Source: Acidimicrobiia bacterium
GTDB taxonomy: Bacteria; Actinomycetota; Acidimicrobiia; Spongiisociales; UBA5794
Assembly: GCA_029934555.1 (NCBI GenBank)
Contig: JAOZMA010000040.1
Location: forward strand, 1-12,230
Direction of reading: 5' to 3'
DNA length: 12,230 nucleotides
The position numbers and the translations under genes are program-made. The notes beneath the pieces were generated by a model. The model did not search any database. It worked only from the letters and a program-made list of their open reading frames with translations, and was not told the DNA's origin. Positions 1-6,492 of the stretch are shown here, in pieces; positions within the stretch are counted from its first letter, which is position 1, and each line of letters opens with the position of its first letter.

Positions 1-590
1 TGGTTGTCGGTGCCATCGTTGTTCTCCCTGGTGCTCTGTCGACGGACGATTCGGACGGATCCTTCGAGGTGGCGTTCGCTGAGATCACGACGACGGCGGC
101 GAGTTCTTCGGCCACCGACGCCCTACCCGGCGAGATCGAGACCCAGAGTGCGGATGATGGAGGCGACGGAGTCACGGCGCCGGACGTGGACGAGAGCGGA
201 CTTGCCGGAGGGGCTGTTTCGGACGAAGAGACGCAAGCCGCGGAGACGTTCGACGCTGCCGTGGCACCTCTCGCCCTTCCGTACCTCGCTGACGTCGACC
301 TTGGCATCCTCGAGAGCGATCTCGCTTCTGATCCGGAGTCTCTCCGAAACAGCACCTCGCCGACACCTTCGAAGTCTTCCGGGTTTGGCGACGCTCAGGT
401 CGCACAGGTGGACGACTGTCTCGACTCCCTGAGGACAGGAGACAGCGCCTCCTTCTTCTCTCCCATCGCCATGACAACCTACGAAGGCATCCCCGCTGTC
501 GTGATCTCGATCTCTCCATCGGAAGGAGATCCGTTCCTCGCGGTCTTCTCTTTGGATCTGTGCCGGGAGATCACCAGCACACAGCGATAA
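1..590 (+). CDS. Membrane-anchored extracytoplasmic protein, probable anti-sigma-factor-like (C-terminal part, 5' truncated)
   Basis: The reading frame is open from the left edge (first full codon at position 3), so this is the 3' part of a longer gene. The GTG at 69 is probably internal. The first visible residues (VVGAIVVLPGAL) look like the end of a transmembrane helix. They are followed by about 90 residues of low-complexity Ser/Thr/Ala/Asp/Glu-rich linker and a compact C-terminal domain of about 65 residues. That domain holds two cysteines (in DDCLDSL and DLCREI), which could form a disulfide outside the cell. In Mycobacterium the gene just before trxB at this locus encodes the anti-sigma-M factor. 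The topology (cytoplasmic part not visible, one helix, exported domain) fits that role, but no sigma-binding domain can be seen here. The functional call is therefore inference from position and topology. The stop is TAA at 588-590. Confidence 0.6.
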   Translation, partial: VVGAIVVLPGALSTDDSDGSFEVAFAEITTTAASSSATDALPGEIETQSADDGGDGVTAPDVDESGLAGGAVSDEETQAAETFDAAVAPLALPYLADVDLGILESDLASDPESLRNSTSPTPSKSSGFGDAQVAQVDDCLDSLRTGDSASFFSPIAMTTYEGIPAVVISISPSEGDPFLAVFSLDLCREITSTQR

Positions 591-621
591 CCGTCCCACG
601 ATTCGACTATCCTCCCTGGAC

Positions 622-933
622 ATGACTGACCGACCGCGCAACGACTACCCGGCCAAGATCGCCGACCTCCTCGAGAAGACGGCTACTCGCATCCGTTCGC
701 TCACTGTGGAACGGGCGTCTGTGGCGGTCACGTGGACGGCGCTCGGTCTGGTGATAGCAACGCTCGCGATCATCGCCGTGATCTGGTTGCTCGTTGGTTT
801 CTTCCGTGCCCTCGGTACCCTGATGGGACAGGAACTCGCATACGCCGTCGTCGGGGGCATATTGCTCATCGTCGGCGTGTTCCTTTGGATGAAGAGATTC
901 CCGAAGGACGAGACAACACCACCACAGGAGTGA
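622..933 (+). CDS. Small two-helix membrane protein of unknown function
   Basis: This is a 103-residue protein beginning MTDRPRNDYP. Residues 1-32 are hydrophilic with an amphipathic, Arg/Lys-rich stretch. Two hydrophobic segments follow at about residues 34-60 and 72-90, joined by a short loop containing GTLMGQE, and the tail is short and charged with two prolines. The arrangement resembles small actinobacterial holin-like or DUF membrane proteins, but I recognise no specific family motif and give no function. It starts 31 bases after the preceding gene and ends 2 bases before the trxB start. Its last codons supply the Shine-Dalgarno-like GGAG (927-930) for trxB, so it is probably co-transcribed with trxB and trxA. 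No strong Shine-Dalgarno sequence precedes its own ATG. Confidence 0.75.
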   Translation: MTDRPRNDYPAKIADLLEKTATRIRSLTVERASVAVTWTALGLVIATLAIIAVIWLLVGFFRALGTLMGQELAYAVVGGILLIVGVFLWMKRFPKDETTPPQE

Positions 934-935
934 CC

Positions 936-1859
936 ATGGCCGAGAAGGTCTTGATCATCGGGTCCGGCCCCGCCGGACTCACCGCCGCTATCTACGCAGC
1001 CCGCGCAGACCTCGATCCGTTGATGATCGAAGGTATGGAGCGAGGCGGGCAGTTGATGCTCACCACCGAGGTCGAGAACTATCCCGGCTTCCCCGAGGGC
1101 ATCATGGGCCCCGAACTCATGGACGGGATGCGCAAGCAGGCCGAACGTTTCGGTACTCGCATCGTGTCATCCGACGTCACGAAGGTCGACCTCACCGAAC
1201 GCCCGTTCAAGGCATGGGTCGGTAGCGACCTCTACGAGACGGACAGCGTCATCATCTCCACCGGCGCATCTGCCCGGTGGCTTGGGATTGAGGGGGAGAG
1301 CCGTCTCCGCGGATACGGTGTCTCCGCATGTGCAACGTGCGATGGGTTCTTCTTCCGCGACCGAGAGATAGCGATCGTCGGTGGCGGAGACTCGGCCATG
1401 GAAGAGGCGATCTTCCTCACGAAGTTCGCATCGAAGGTCACCATCCTTCACCGGAGGGACGAGTTCAGAGCATCAAAGATCATGGCTCAGAGGGCTATCG
1501 ATCACCCGAAGATCGAGGTTCTCTGGAACACGACGATCGAAGAGGTGCTCGGCGATGACCTCGTCACCGGTCTCCGGGTGAAGAACGTGCTCACCGATGA
1601 AGAGTCCGTACTACCCGTCGAGGGGTTCTTTCTGGCGATCGGCCACGACCCGAATACCAAGATTTTCCAGGACCAGCTCGACCTGGACGCCTCCGGATAC
1701 ATCTCCACAGACGGAGGCTCGACGCGCACGTCTGTCGAAGGTGTTTTCGCTGCTGGAGACGTCGTGGATCACTACTACCAGCAAGCAGTGACAGCCGCTG
1801 GAATGGGCTGTCAAGCTGCGATCGACGTTGAGCACTGGCTCGACCGACCCGAAGCCTGA
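936..1859 (+). CDS. trxB: Thioredoxin reductase (NADPH)
   Basis: This 307-residue flavoprotein transfers electrons from NADPH through FAD to the thioredoxin encoded just downstream. Visible motifs are the FAD-binding GSGPAG at residues 9-14, the redox-active CATC at 132-135, and the NADPH-binding GGGDSA at 149-154. HRRDEFRAS at 172-180 carries the arginines that contact the NADPH phosphate. The C-terminal FAD motif GVFAAGDV is at 269-276, followed by the family's QAVTAAGMGCQAA stretch. Length is normal for low-molecular-weight bacterial TrxB. A longer open frame begins at 732, but the ATG at 936 is chosen because GGAG at 927-930 is correctly spaced before it and the Rossmann motif begins nine residues later. 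The upstream extension is the wrong-frame reading of the preceding membrane-protein gene. The enzyme acts in the cytoplasm. Confidence 0.97.
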   Translation: MAEKVLIIGSGPAGLTAAIYAARADLDPLMIEGMERGGQLMLTTEVENYPGFPEGIMGPELMDGMRKQAERFGTRIVSSDVTKVDLTERPFKAWVGSDLYETDSVIISTGASARWLGIEGESRLRGYGVSACATCDGFFFRDREIAIVGGGDSAMEEAIFLTKFASKVTILHRRDEFRASKIMAQRAIDHPKIEVLWNTTIEEVLGDDLVTGLRVKNVLTDEESVLPVEGFFLAIGHDPNTKIFQDQLDLDASGYISTDGGSTRTSVEGVFAAGDVVDHYYQQAVTAAGMGCQAAIDVEHWLDRPEA

Positions 1860-1868
1860 AACTATTCT

Positions 1869-1889
1869 CGCTCGCCCACCGGGCGAGCG
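1869..1889 (+). other. Perfect 9-bp hairpin between trxB and trxA
   Basis: CGCTCGCCC (1869-1877) and GGGCGAGCG (1881-1889) are exact reverse complements separated by only ACC. The hairpin lies 9 bases after the trxB stop and 13 bases before the trxA Shine-Dalgarno sequence (GAGGAG, 1903-1908). No T-run follows (the next bases are GACCATTG), so it does not look like a complete intrinsic terminator. It could instead be a partial terminator, an mRNA 3'-end stabiliser or a processing site that sets the trxA to trxB ratio. Confidence 0.6.
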
Positions 1890-1913
1890 GACCATTGATC
1901 GCGAGGAGTCAAG

Positions 1914-2240
1914 ATGGGACAGAACACCGTCAAGGGAACCGATGCAACGTTCGTCGAACTGATCGGGTCTCCACTGCCGACCCTCGTCGACTTCTGGGCA
2001 GAGTGGTGCGGGCCGTGCAAGATGATGGACCGGCCACTCGAGGAGATCGCCGGGGAACGCGCGGGCAAACTCCAGATCGTCAAACTCAACGTCGACGAGA
2101 ACCCCTCGACGGCGATGCAGTTCGGTGTGATGAGCATTCCAACGATGATCATCTTCCAGGGTGGGGAAGAGAAGAGGCGTCTCGTCGGCGCAAGGAGCAA
2201 GAGCCAGCTGGAAGCCGAGATCGTTTCCTTCGTCTCCTGA
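1914..2240 (+). CDS. trxA: Thioredoxin
   Basis: This is a 108-residue thioredoxin with the classical active site WCGPC at residues 31-35, preceded by LVDFWAE, and the cis-proline loop SIPT with Pro76. It is a cytoplasmic protein disulfide reductant, itself reduced by the TrxB encoded upstream. In the cell it would serve ribonucleotide reductase, peroxiredoxins and similar partners (family knowledge). The ATG at 1914 is preceded by GAGGAG at 1903-1908, a good ribosome binding site. Length and all key residues are normal. It lies 54 bases after trxB, with a strong hairpin in the gap, and 25 bases before the CwlM-like gene. The same trxB-trxA-cwlM order occurs in mycobacteria. Confidence 0.97.
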   Translation: MGQNTVKGTDATFVELIGSPLPTLVDFWAEWCGPCKMMDRPLEEIAGERAGKLQIVKLNVDENPSTAMQFGVMSIPTMIIFQGGEEKRRLVGARSKSQLEAEIVSFVS

Positions 2241-2265
2241 GCATCGAGAACCCGACAACGGGACC

Positions 2266-3228
2266 GTGAGGCTCTACCACTCCGGAGACCGCGGAGAACC
2301 GGTTCGCGACATCCAACGCCGGTTGACGGGTCTCGGAATCCATACGGACGTCGACGGCTCCTACGGCTCGGACACCGTCGCAGCGGTACAGACCTTTCAG
2401 GAAGCCCGTGGGCTACCCACGGACGGAATCGTGGGCCCTGAGACCTGGCGAACCCTGGTCGATGCCGGGTTTCGCCTCGGAGATCGCATGCTGTACCGGC
2501 GCTCTCCGATGATGCGCGGTGACGACGTCTCGCGACTCCAGCAGAGCCTCGGCTCTCTTGGCTTCGATGCGGGCAAGGTCGACGGATTCTTCGGCCCCGA
2601 CACGCTCAGAGCTGTGCTCGACTTCCAGCACAATCGGGGAATGGCCGAGGATGGTTTCGCCGGCCGTGAAGTCGTCGAGGAGCTCCTCCTGATGTCCAAG
2701 GCGACCGAGAAACCCCCTCGAGAGGCGGTTCGTGAGCACGAATGGATCGATTCACTCCCCCACCCGATCGCCGGCGCTCGGATCTACGTCGACCCCGATC
2801 GCGTTGAACCTTCGAAGCCTGACCCTACGTGGCTGGCCGCCACCCACCTCGCCTCGGATCTCCAGATTGCCGGAGCGCGGGTCTTACTGTCACGAAGCGT
2901 CGATACCGCCCCGACCGAACGGTTCCGTGCGCAGAGGGCCAACCGTCTCGATGTCCAGATCGTGGTGTCGATCACCGTACCCCCCGACGATGCTGAAGGT
3001 GTCTTCTACTTCGGCACGCCGCTGAGCACGAGCGACGCAGGGAACGCGATCGCCGTCCATCTCGCTACCAGGCTCGGTATTCCCGCCCTTCCCCGGGCCG
3101 TCCCCATCCTGAAAGAGACCCGTTCCCCGGCGATCGTGGTCGCCGTAGCAACACCATCGGCCGGGACCGGAGCAAAGATCGCAGAAGCGATCATCGATCT
3201 CTACGCAAATGGACCAGACGAAGACTGA
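2266..3228 (+). CDS. CwlM-like protein: two peptidoglycan-binding domains plus degenerate amidase_3 fold
   Basis: With the GTG start at 2266 the protein has 320 residues. Two peptidoglycan-binding type-1 repeats occupy about residues 1-68 (GDRGEPVRDIQRRL, then DGIVGPETW) and 78-143 (GDDVSRLQQSL, then DGFFGPDT). An amidase_3-like (N-acetylmuramoyl-L-alanine amidase) fold spans about 165-315. Its catalytic signature is lost: DPGH is DPDR at 176-179, the S-[IL]-H-A-N strand is SITV at 235-238, and the late catalytic Glu region reads AIVVAVATPS. No zinc ligand is therefore retained. Mycobacterial CwlM, at the same locus, is also a non-hydrolytic pseudo-amidase and regulates MurA after phosphorylation by PknB; a similar control role here is inference. 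The start has only a weak GGGA before it, but earlier in-frame starts would lie inside trxA. No signal peptide is visible, which agrees with a cytoplasmic regulator. Confidence 0.85.
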   Translation: MRLYHSGDRGEPVRDIQRRLTGLGIHTDVDGSYGSDTVAAVQTFQEARGLPTDGIVGPETWRTLVDAGFRLGDRMLYRRSPMMRGDDVSRLQQSLGSLGFDAGKVDGFFGPDTLRAVLDFQHNRGMAEDGFAGREVVEELLLMSKATEKPPREAVREHEWIDSLPHPIAGARIYVDPDRVEPSKPDPTWLAATHLASDLQIAGARVLLSRSVDTAPTERFRAQRANRLDVQIVVSITVPPDDAEGVFYFGTPLSTSDAGNAIAVHLATRLGIPALPRAVPILKETRSPAIVVAVATPSAGTGAKIAEAIIDLYANGPDED

Positions 3229-3246
3229 GCTGCCAGCCGCCAGCTC
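3227..3246. terminator. Weak inverted repeat at the convergent cwlM-like/parB junction
   Basis: GAGCTG (3227-3232) and CAGCTC (3241-3246) are exact reverse complements around an 8-base loop. The left arm overlaps the TGA of the CwlM-like gene. The structure lies between two convergent operons, where a bidirectional terminator is expected, but it has no T-run on either side. It is only a candidate. Confidence 0.25.
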
Positions 3247-3294
3247 CCGGCCCGAACCCCACTCAGGTAACGGTGGCTACAGGTCGGATCCGGA

Positions 3295-3326
3295 TACGGA
3301 CTACGGACTACGCCACTACGGACTAC
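3295..3326. repeat. Three copies of TACGGACTAC at the 3' end of parB
   Basis: The 10-mer TACGGACTAC occurs exactly at 3295-3304, 3302-3311 and 3317-3326. The first two copies overlap by 3 bases, giving a 7-bp tandem period. The third runs across the parB stop codon (3323-3325). The function is unknown; it may be slippage in a non-coding gap between convergent genes. Confidence 0.6.
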
Positions 3327-4177
3327 TCGAATAGTTGGCGGTAGATCCGCTCTAGGTCTTCCAGGGAGCCGTAGCGGATCACCATTCGCCCGCCTTCGCC
3401 GCGTGTCGTGATCTTCACTTTCGTGGCCAGGCGCTCACTGAGTCGCTCTTCGAGTTCGATGATCGCCGCCGGGCGCATCACGGGCATCCTTCGCTGCGGC
3501 TCCTCATCTTGGACGGAACGGCTCCTCACCGCCTCTTCGACCTTCCTGACCGGCCAACCCTCCGCCACCACACGTTCGGCGATGTGCACGGCGTAGGCCT
3601 CATCTTCGAGAGAGAGGAGGGCCCGGGCGTGCCCAGCAGACAACTCCTCGCGTTCGAGCATTCCCTGAATCGCCGCCGGTAGTTGGAGCAGACGGATCAT
3701 GTTCGTCACCGCACTCCGGCTCTTCCCAACCCTGCCGGCGACCTGTTCATGGGTCATACCAAAATCTTCCATAAGATTGCGGTATGCGGCGGCTTCCTCG
3801 AGTGGCGAGAGGTCCTTCCTCTGCACGTTCTCGATGAGCGCCTCGGTGAGGTGTCTCTCGTCGCTCTCTGTCTCCCTGATGACCGCAGGAATCGTTGCTA
3901 GGCCTGCCATTCTGGCTGCCCGTAGTCGCCGTTCGCCTGCGATCAGGAAGTACGTTCCGTCGGTATCCCCGGCTCGGACAACGACCGGTTGGAGAACGCC
4001 GACCTCCCTGATCGACGCTGCCAACTCCTCCAGGGCGTCATCGTCGAATCGAGCTCTCGGTTGTTGAGGATTCGCTGATATCTCCTCGAGTTCGAGTTCG
4101 GCGAACCCCACGGAGGGGTGTTCGACGGGGATCAACGAGTCGAGTCCCCTCCCTAGTCCACTCTTACGTGCGGCCAT
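3323..4177 (-). CDS. parB: Chromosome partitioning protein ParB
   Basis: ParB is a 284-residue CTPase clamp that loads at parS and spreads along the origin region, acting with ParA and recruiting SMC. The N-terminus KSGLGRGLDSLIP is the ParA-stimulating segment. The CTP-binding motifs follow: GERRLRAA starting at 81 and ENVQRKDLSP at 116-125. The parS-reading helix-turn-helix region lies at about 142-164, and the C-terminal dimerisation domain at about 236-284 (LEERLSERLATKVKI, then LEDLERIYRQL). ATG at 4177 is chosen over an upstream in-frame start at 4258 because GGAGGAG lies just before it and the conserved start MAARKSGLGRGL begins there; the longer version would be out-of-frame parA sequence. 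The gene overlaps the parA stop by 14 bases, implying translational coupling. It is the last gene of the minus-strand cluster. Confidence 0.96.
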   Translation of the reverse strand: MAARKSGLGRGLDSLIPVEHPSVGFAELELEEISANPQQPRARFDDDALEELAASIREVGVLQPVVVRAGDTDGTYFLIAGERRLRAARMAGLATIPAVIRETESDERHLTEALIENVQRKDLSPLEEAAAYRNLMEDFGMTHEQVAGRVGKSRSAVTNMIRLLQLPAAIQGMLEREELSAGHARALLSLEDEAYAVHIAERVVAEGWPVRKVEEAVRSRSVQDEEPQRRMPVMRPAAIIELEERLSERLATKVKITTRGEGGRMVIRYGSLEDLERIYRQLFE

Positions 4178-4937
4178 GTCTCCTCCGAAACTCTCGTGCC
4201 AACTCCCGGTAGGCGATCGCCCCACGGGACATGGGATCGTAGGCCTCGATAGGCTCACCGTACGAGGGAGCCTCTGAGAGCCTGACGGTACGGGGGATCA
4301 CCGTGCGATACGCCGTTTCGCCGAAATGCTCTCTTACCTGTGCGACGACGTCAGCCGCCAGCGTGGTACGTCCGTCGTACATCGTCAGGATCACTCCCTC
4401 GACGTCAAGTTGAGGGTTGAGGCTCCGTTGAATCAGTTGGATGTTCTTCATCAACTGGCTCACCCCCTCCAGGGCGTAGTACTCGCATTGAATGGGTATC
4501 AACACCTCATCCGCGGCCGCGAGACCATTCACCGTCAACAGCCCGAGAGAAGGAGGGCAATCGACGAGTACGAAGTCGTAGTCGTCGGCGATCGACTCAA
4601 GGGACTTCCCGAGCCGCGCCTCTCGCGAGAACATCGAGACCAGTTCGATCTCTGCGCCGGCGAGTTCGATCGTGGCCGGCACGACGAAGAGTTCGCGCAC
4701 GGAGGATGGCTCGACTACGTCTTCGATCGGAACGTCCTCTACGAGGAGATCGTAGGTCGAATACTCGATCGCCGATCGGTCGATTCCGAGACCGCTCGTG
4801 GTGTTTCCTTGCGGGTCGAGATCGACCAGAAGAACTCGTTCTCCTTGGTAGGCAAGGCCTGCACCAAGATTGATAGCGGTCGTTGATTTGCCGACTCCGC
4901 CCTTCTGGTTGGCGATGGCGACGATTGTTGTTGGCAT
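4164..4937 (-). CDS. parA: Chromosome partitioning ATPase ParA (Soj family)
   Basis: This 257-residue deviant-Walker P-loop ATPase dimerises on DNA with ATP and moves ParB-bound origins. Visible motifs are the deviant Walker A KGGVGKST at residues 12-19 with the signature lysine at 12, the A' box LVDLDPQGN at 37-45, and the Walker B region VLVDCPPSLG at 123-132. The later LSEAPSYG stretch is typical of chromosomal Soj/ParA. Length is typical for the short chromosomal type, with no N-terminal helix-turn-helix extension. The ATG overlaps the rsmG stop by one base (TGATG). There is no good Shine-Dalgarno sequence, so coupling to rsmG translation is likely. Its 3' end overlaps parB by 14 bases. 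Confidence 0.97.
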   Translation of the reverse strand: MPTTIVAIANQKGGVGKSTTAINLGAGLAYQGERVLLVDLDPQGNTTSGLGIDRSAIEYSTYDLLVEDVPIEDVVEPSSVRELFVVPATIELAGAEIELVSMFSREARLGKSLESIADDYDFVLVDCPPSLGLLTVNGLAAADEVLIPIQCEYYALEGVSQLMKNIQLIQRSLNPQLDVEGVILTMYDGRTTLAADVVAQVREHFGETAYRTVIPRTVRLSEAPSYGEPIEAYDPMSRGAIAYRELAREFRRRHGRT

Positions 4938-5602
4938 CAGGAAGCGTCTCTGTCCGGATCTCGGGGACTGGCTCGCACCATCCTAAGAAGCCATGCGGGG
5001 GAGTCAAGGACCCCTTCGTCGATCTCAAGTAGGTCAACGGCTGCGCCGGCCGGGGCGGGGGGCGTGTCGCCGGGTTCTGCGCTACGGCTCAACCCCACCA
5101 CGACACAACCGCGGTCGGCCAGAAGAGGGAGCGCAGACTTCAGGGCATCCACCGGTTTCAACGACGCCCGGAACGTCACGACTTCCCAGGTACCGGCCAC
5201 TCGAAGCGCATCTCGTTGATCTACGGATACATTCTTGAGACCAACGACCCGAACAGCTCGTCGCGCCAGCCGACAGCGCTCCCTGGATCGGTCCAGGAGC
5301 GTGACCGCCGCCTCCGGGTAAAGAATCGCCAACGGGATACCGGGAAGACCGACACCGGACCCCACGTCGAGGATGGTGGCGGGTTCCTCGTCCCAGGCGG
5401 CAGCGAAGACGATCGAGTCGGCGAGATGCCGGTCGATCAGGCGAGCTCCTTCAGCCCGCCCGATTCCCCCGGCGTCGACGGCTTCGGTCGCCAACCACTC
5501 GCCGAAGCGGCCCAACTGCGTCCGTTGAAGAGGCGTTAGATCGATTCCGACCCGAAGTGCGGCCCTGTCGAGACCACCCCCGGAATGTTTCCCGTGAAAC
5601 AC
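4937..5602 (-). CDS. rsmG: 16S rRNA (guanine-N7) methyltransferase RsmG (GidB)
   Basis: RsmG makes m7G at G527 of 16S rRNA using S-adenosylmethionine; loss of the orthologue gives low-level streptomycin resistance in other bacteria (family knowledge). The 221-residue protein shows RHLADS at 58-63, the SAM-binding ILDVGSGVGLPGIPLAI at 77-93, the acidic ribose-binding LLDR with Asp104, GLKNVSVDQRDA at 121-132, and FRAS at 144-147. The start is GTG at 5602, with the jag stop 6 bases upstream and the GAGAG of the jag 3' end as a possible weak ribosome binding site. The first six codons (VFHGKH) are at the same time a parS-like site, so the N-terminal sequence is probably shaped by ParB binding. 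The family-conserved part begins at about residue 22 (LTPLQRTQL). Confidence 0.94.
   Translation of the reverse strand: MFHGKHSGGGLDRAALRVGIDLTPLQRTQLGRFGEWLATEAVDAGGIGRAEGARLIDRHLADSIVFAAAWDEEPATILDVGSGVGLPGIPLAILYPEAAVTLLDRSRERCRLARRAVRVVGLKNVSVDQRDALRVAGTWEVVTFRASLKPVDALKSALPLLADRGCVVVGLSRSAEPGDTPPAPAGAAVDLLEIDEGVLDSPAWLLRMVRASPRDPDRDAS
5586..5601. promoter_or_regulatory. parS: parS centromere site (ParB-binding), one mismatch from consensus
   Basis: The plus strand reads TGTTTCCCGTGAAACA, which matches the widely conserved bacterial parS consensus TGTTTCACGTGAAACA at 15 of 16 positions. The single change (A to C at position 7) breaks the palindrome in the centre. It covers the first codons of rsmG, about 650 bases upstream of parA. 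ParB is encoded in the same cluster and has the family's DNA-reading region. This is the only parS-like 16-mer I found in the window. Confidence 0.85.
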
Positions 5603-5608
5603 TCGGGG

Positions 5609-6490
5609 TCAGCTCTCGTCGACTTCTCCGGTGGAGGCGATCACCACGGCGCGTCGCGGATCTTCACCCTCTGAGTACGTTTTTACACCCTCGAACTCGG
5701 CAGCAGCATCGTGGATAACCTTGCGATCGGCCGCGTTCATCGGCTCGAGCATGGCCTCTCCTCCACTCTCTTTCACCTGCTCAACGAGCTTCGCGGTATA
5801 GATCGTCAGCGCTTCACGCCTGCGAGCTCCGTACCCGGCGATATCGATCCTCATTCGCGGTGCGCCAAACGTGTGTCGCTGGACGGTGGTGCGGGTCAGT
5901 TCGAGAACGGCGTACATCGTTGCGCCCTTCGGGCCAACGAGAGCTTCGGTCTGCTCCCCGACGACGTCGAGATACAGCACGTCGTCCTCGACCCTCGTCT
6001 GGATCTCTCCCTCGAGACCGAACGATGCAAGGAGTCCGGAAAGGAAGTCTTTGGCTACCTTTGCCTGGTCCTCGATCGAAGTCTCTGGCTTGTCCTTCTT
6101 CGGCTCTGCCGCTGCCTTGTTGTCCATCGCTCGCCGCTCCTTCGAAGATCCGCTCTTCTTGTCCTCTGTGGGTTTCTTCTTGTTCGACGGCCGTGAACTC
6201 TTGCCGTTCCTGGAGTTCGAACCCTGTCCGCTCTTCTGCTTCTCCTGGTTCTTCTTCTGCTGTCCGGCGTTGGACGATCCCTTCGTCCCTCTCCGGCTAC
6301 GACGGTTGCGCTTGCGTGGCTTGCGCGAGACCTTCACGATCGCAGGACGGGCCCCAACACCGAGGAATCCCGGTTTCCCCTCCTGGATAACTTCCACCTC
6401 GGCCTGATCGACCGACTCGAGTCCGAGTTCGGCGAGTGCGGCTTCGACTGCGACGTCGGCCGTCTTTCCGGTAACTTCCACCCATTCCAT
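5609..6490 (-). CDS. jag: Jag / KhpB RNA-binding protein (SpoIIIJ-associated family)
   Basis: The order is a Jag_N domain at residues 1-55 (VEVTGKTADVAVEAALAELG, then EGKPGFLGVGARPA), a long basic low-complexity linker at about 56-140 rich in Lys, Ser, Asn, Gln and Arg, a KH domain at about 143-215 with the GxxG loop GPKG (186-189), and an R3H domain at about 222-288 whose R-x3-H signature is R256 and H260. The family binds RNA and is linked to cell division and envelope control; its gene usually follows yidC, as here. Two ATGs are possible. The one at 6490 has AGGAGG (6499-6504) 8 bases upstream, whereas the one at 6496 overlaps the yidC stop and has only 2 bases of spacing, so 6490 (293 residues) is preferred. 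The linker is longer than in compact homologues. Confidence 0.9.
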   Translation of the reverse strand: MEWVEVTGKTADVAVEAALAELGLESVDQAEVEVIQEGKPGFLGVGARPAIVKVSRKPRKRNRRSRRGTKGSSNAGQQKKNQEKQKSGQGSNSRNGKSSRPSNKKKPTEDKKSGSSKERRAMDNKAAAEPKKDKPETSIEDQAKVAKDFLSGLLASFGLEGEIQTRVEDDVLYLDVVGEQTEALVGPKGATMYAVLELTRTTVQRHTFGAPRMRIDIAGYGARRREALTIYTAKLVEQVKESGGEAMLEPMNAADRKVIHDAAAEFEGVKTYSEGEDPRRAVVIASTGEVDES

Positions 6491-6492
6491 CG

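Noticed and set aside
69..590. Complete 173-residue gene starting at GTG 69
   Set aside because: The frame is open to the left window edge and codes for the end of a hydrophobic helix there, so this is a partial gene rather than one starting at 69.
4..641. Other open frames over the first gene (plus 4-432, minus 123-641, minus 172-519)
   Set aside because: They are Arg/Ser-rich shadows without domain features. The frame ending at 590 has membrane segment, linker and folded-domain character.
729..734. CACGTG core as a second parS
   Set aside because: Flanks are GGT and GAC rather than TTT and AAA, so only the core matches.
732..935. N-terminal extension of TrxB
   Set aside because: It is the wrong-frame reading of the membrane-protein gene; the FAD motif and ribosome binding site support the ATG at 936.
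1611..2258. Minus-strand 215-residue open frame over trxB/trxA
   Set aside because: Antisense shadow of two well-supported genes, with no recognisable protein features.
4178..4258. 27-residue N-terminal extension of ParB
   Set aside because: It reads the parA 3' end out of frame; conserved ParB begins at 4177 after a strong GGAGGAG.
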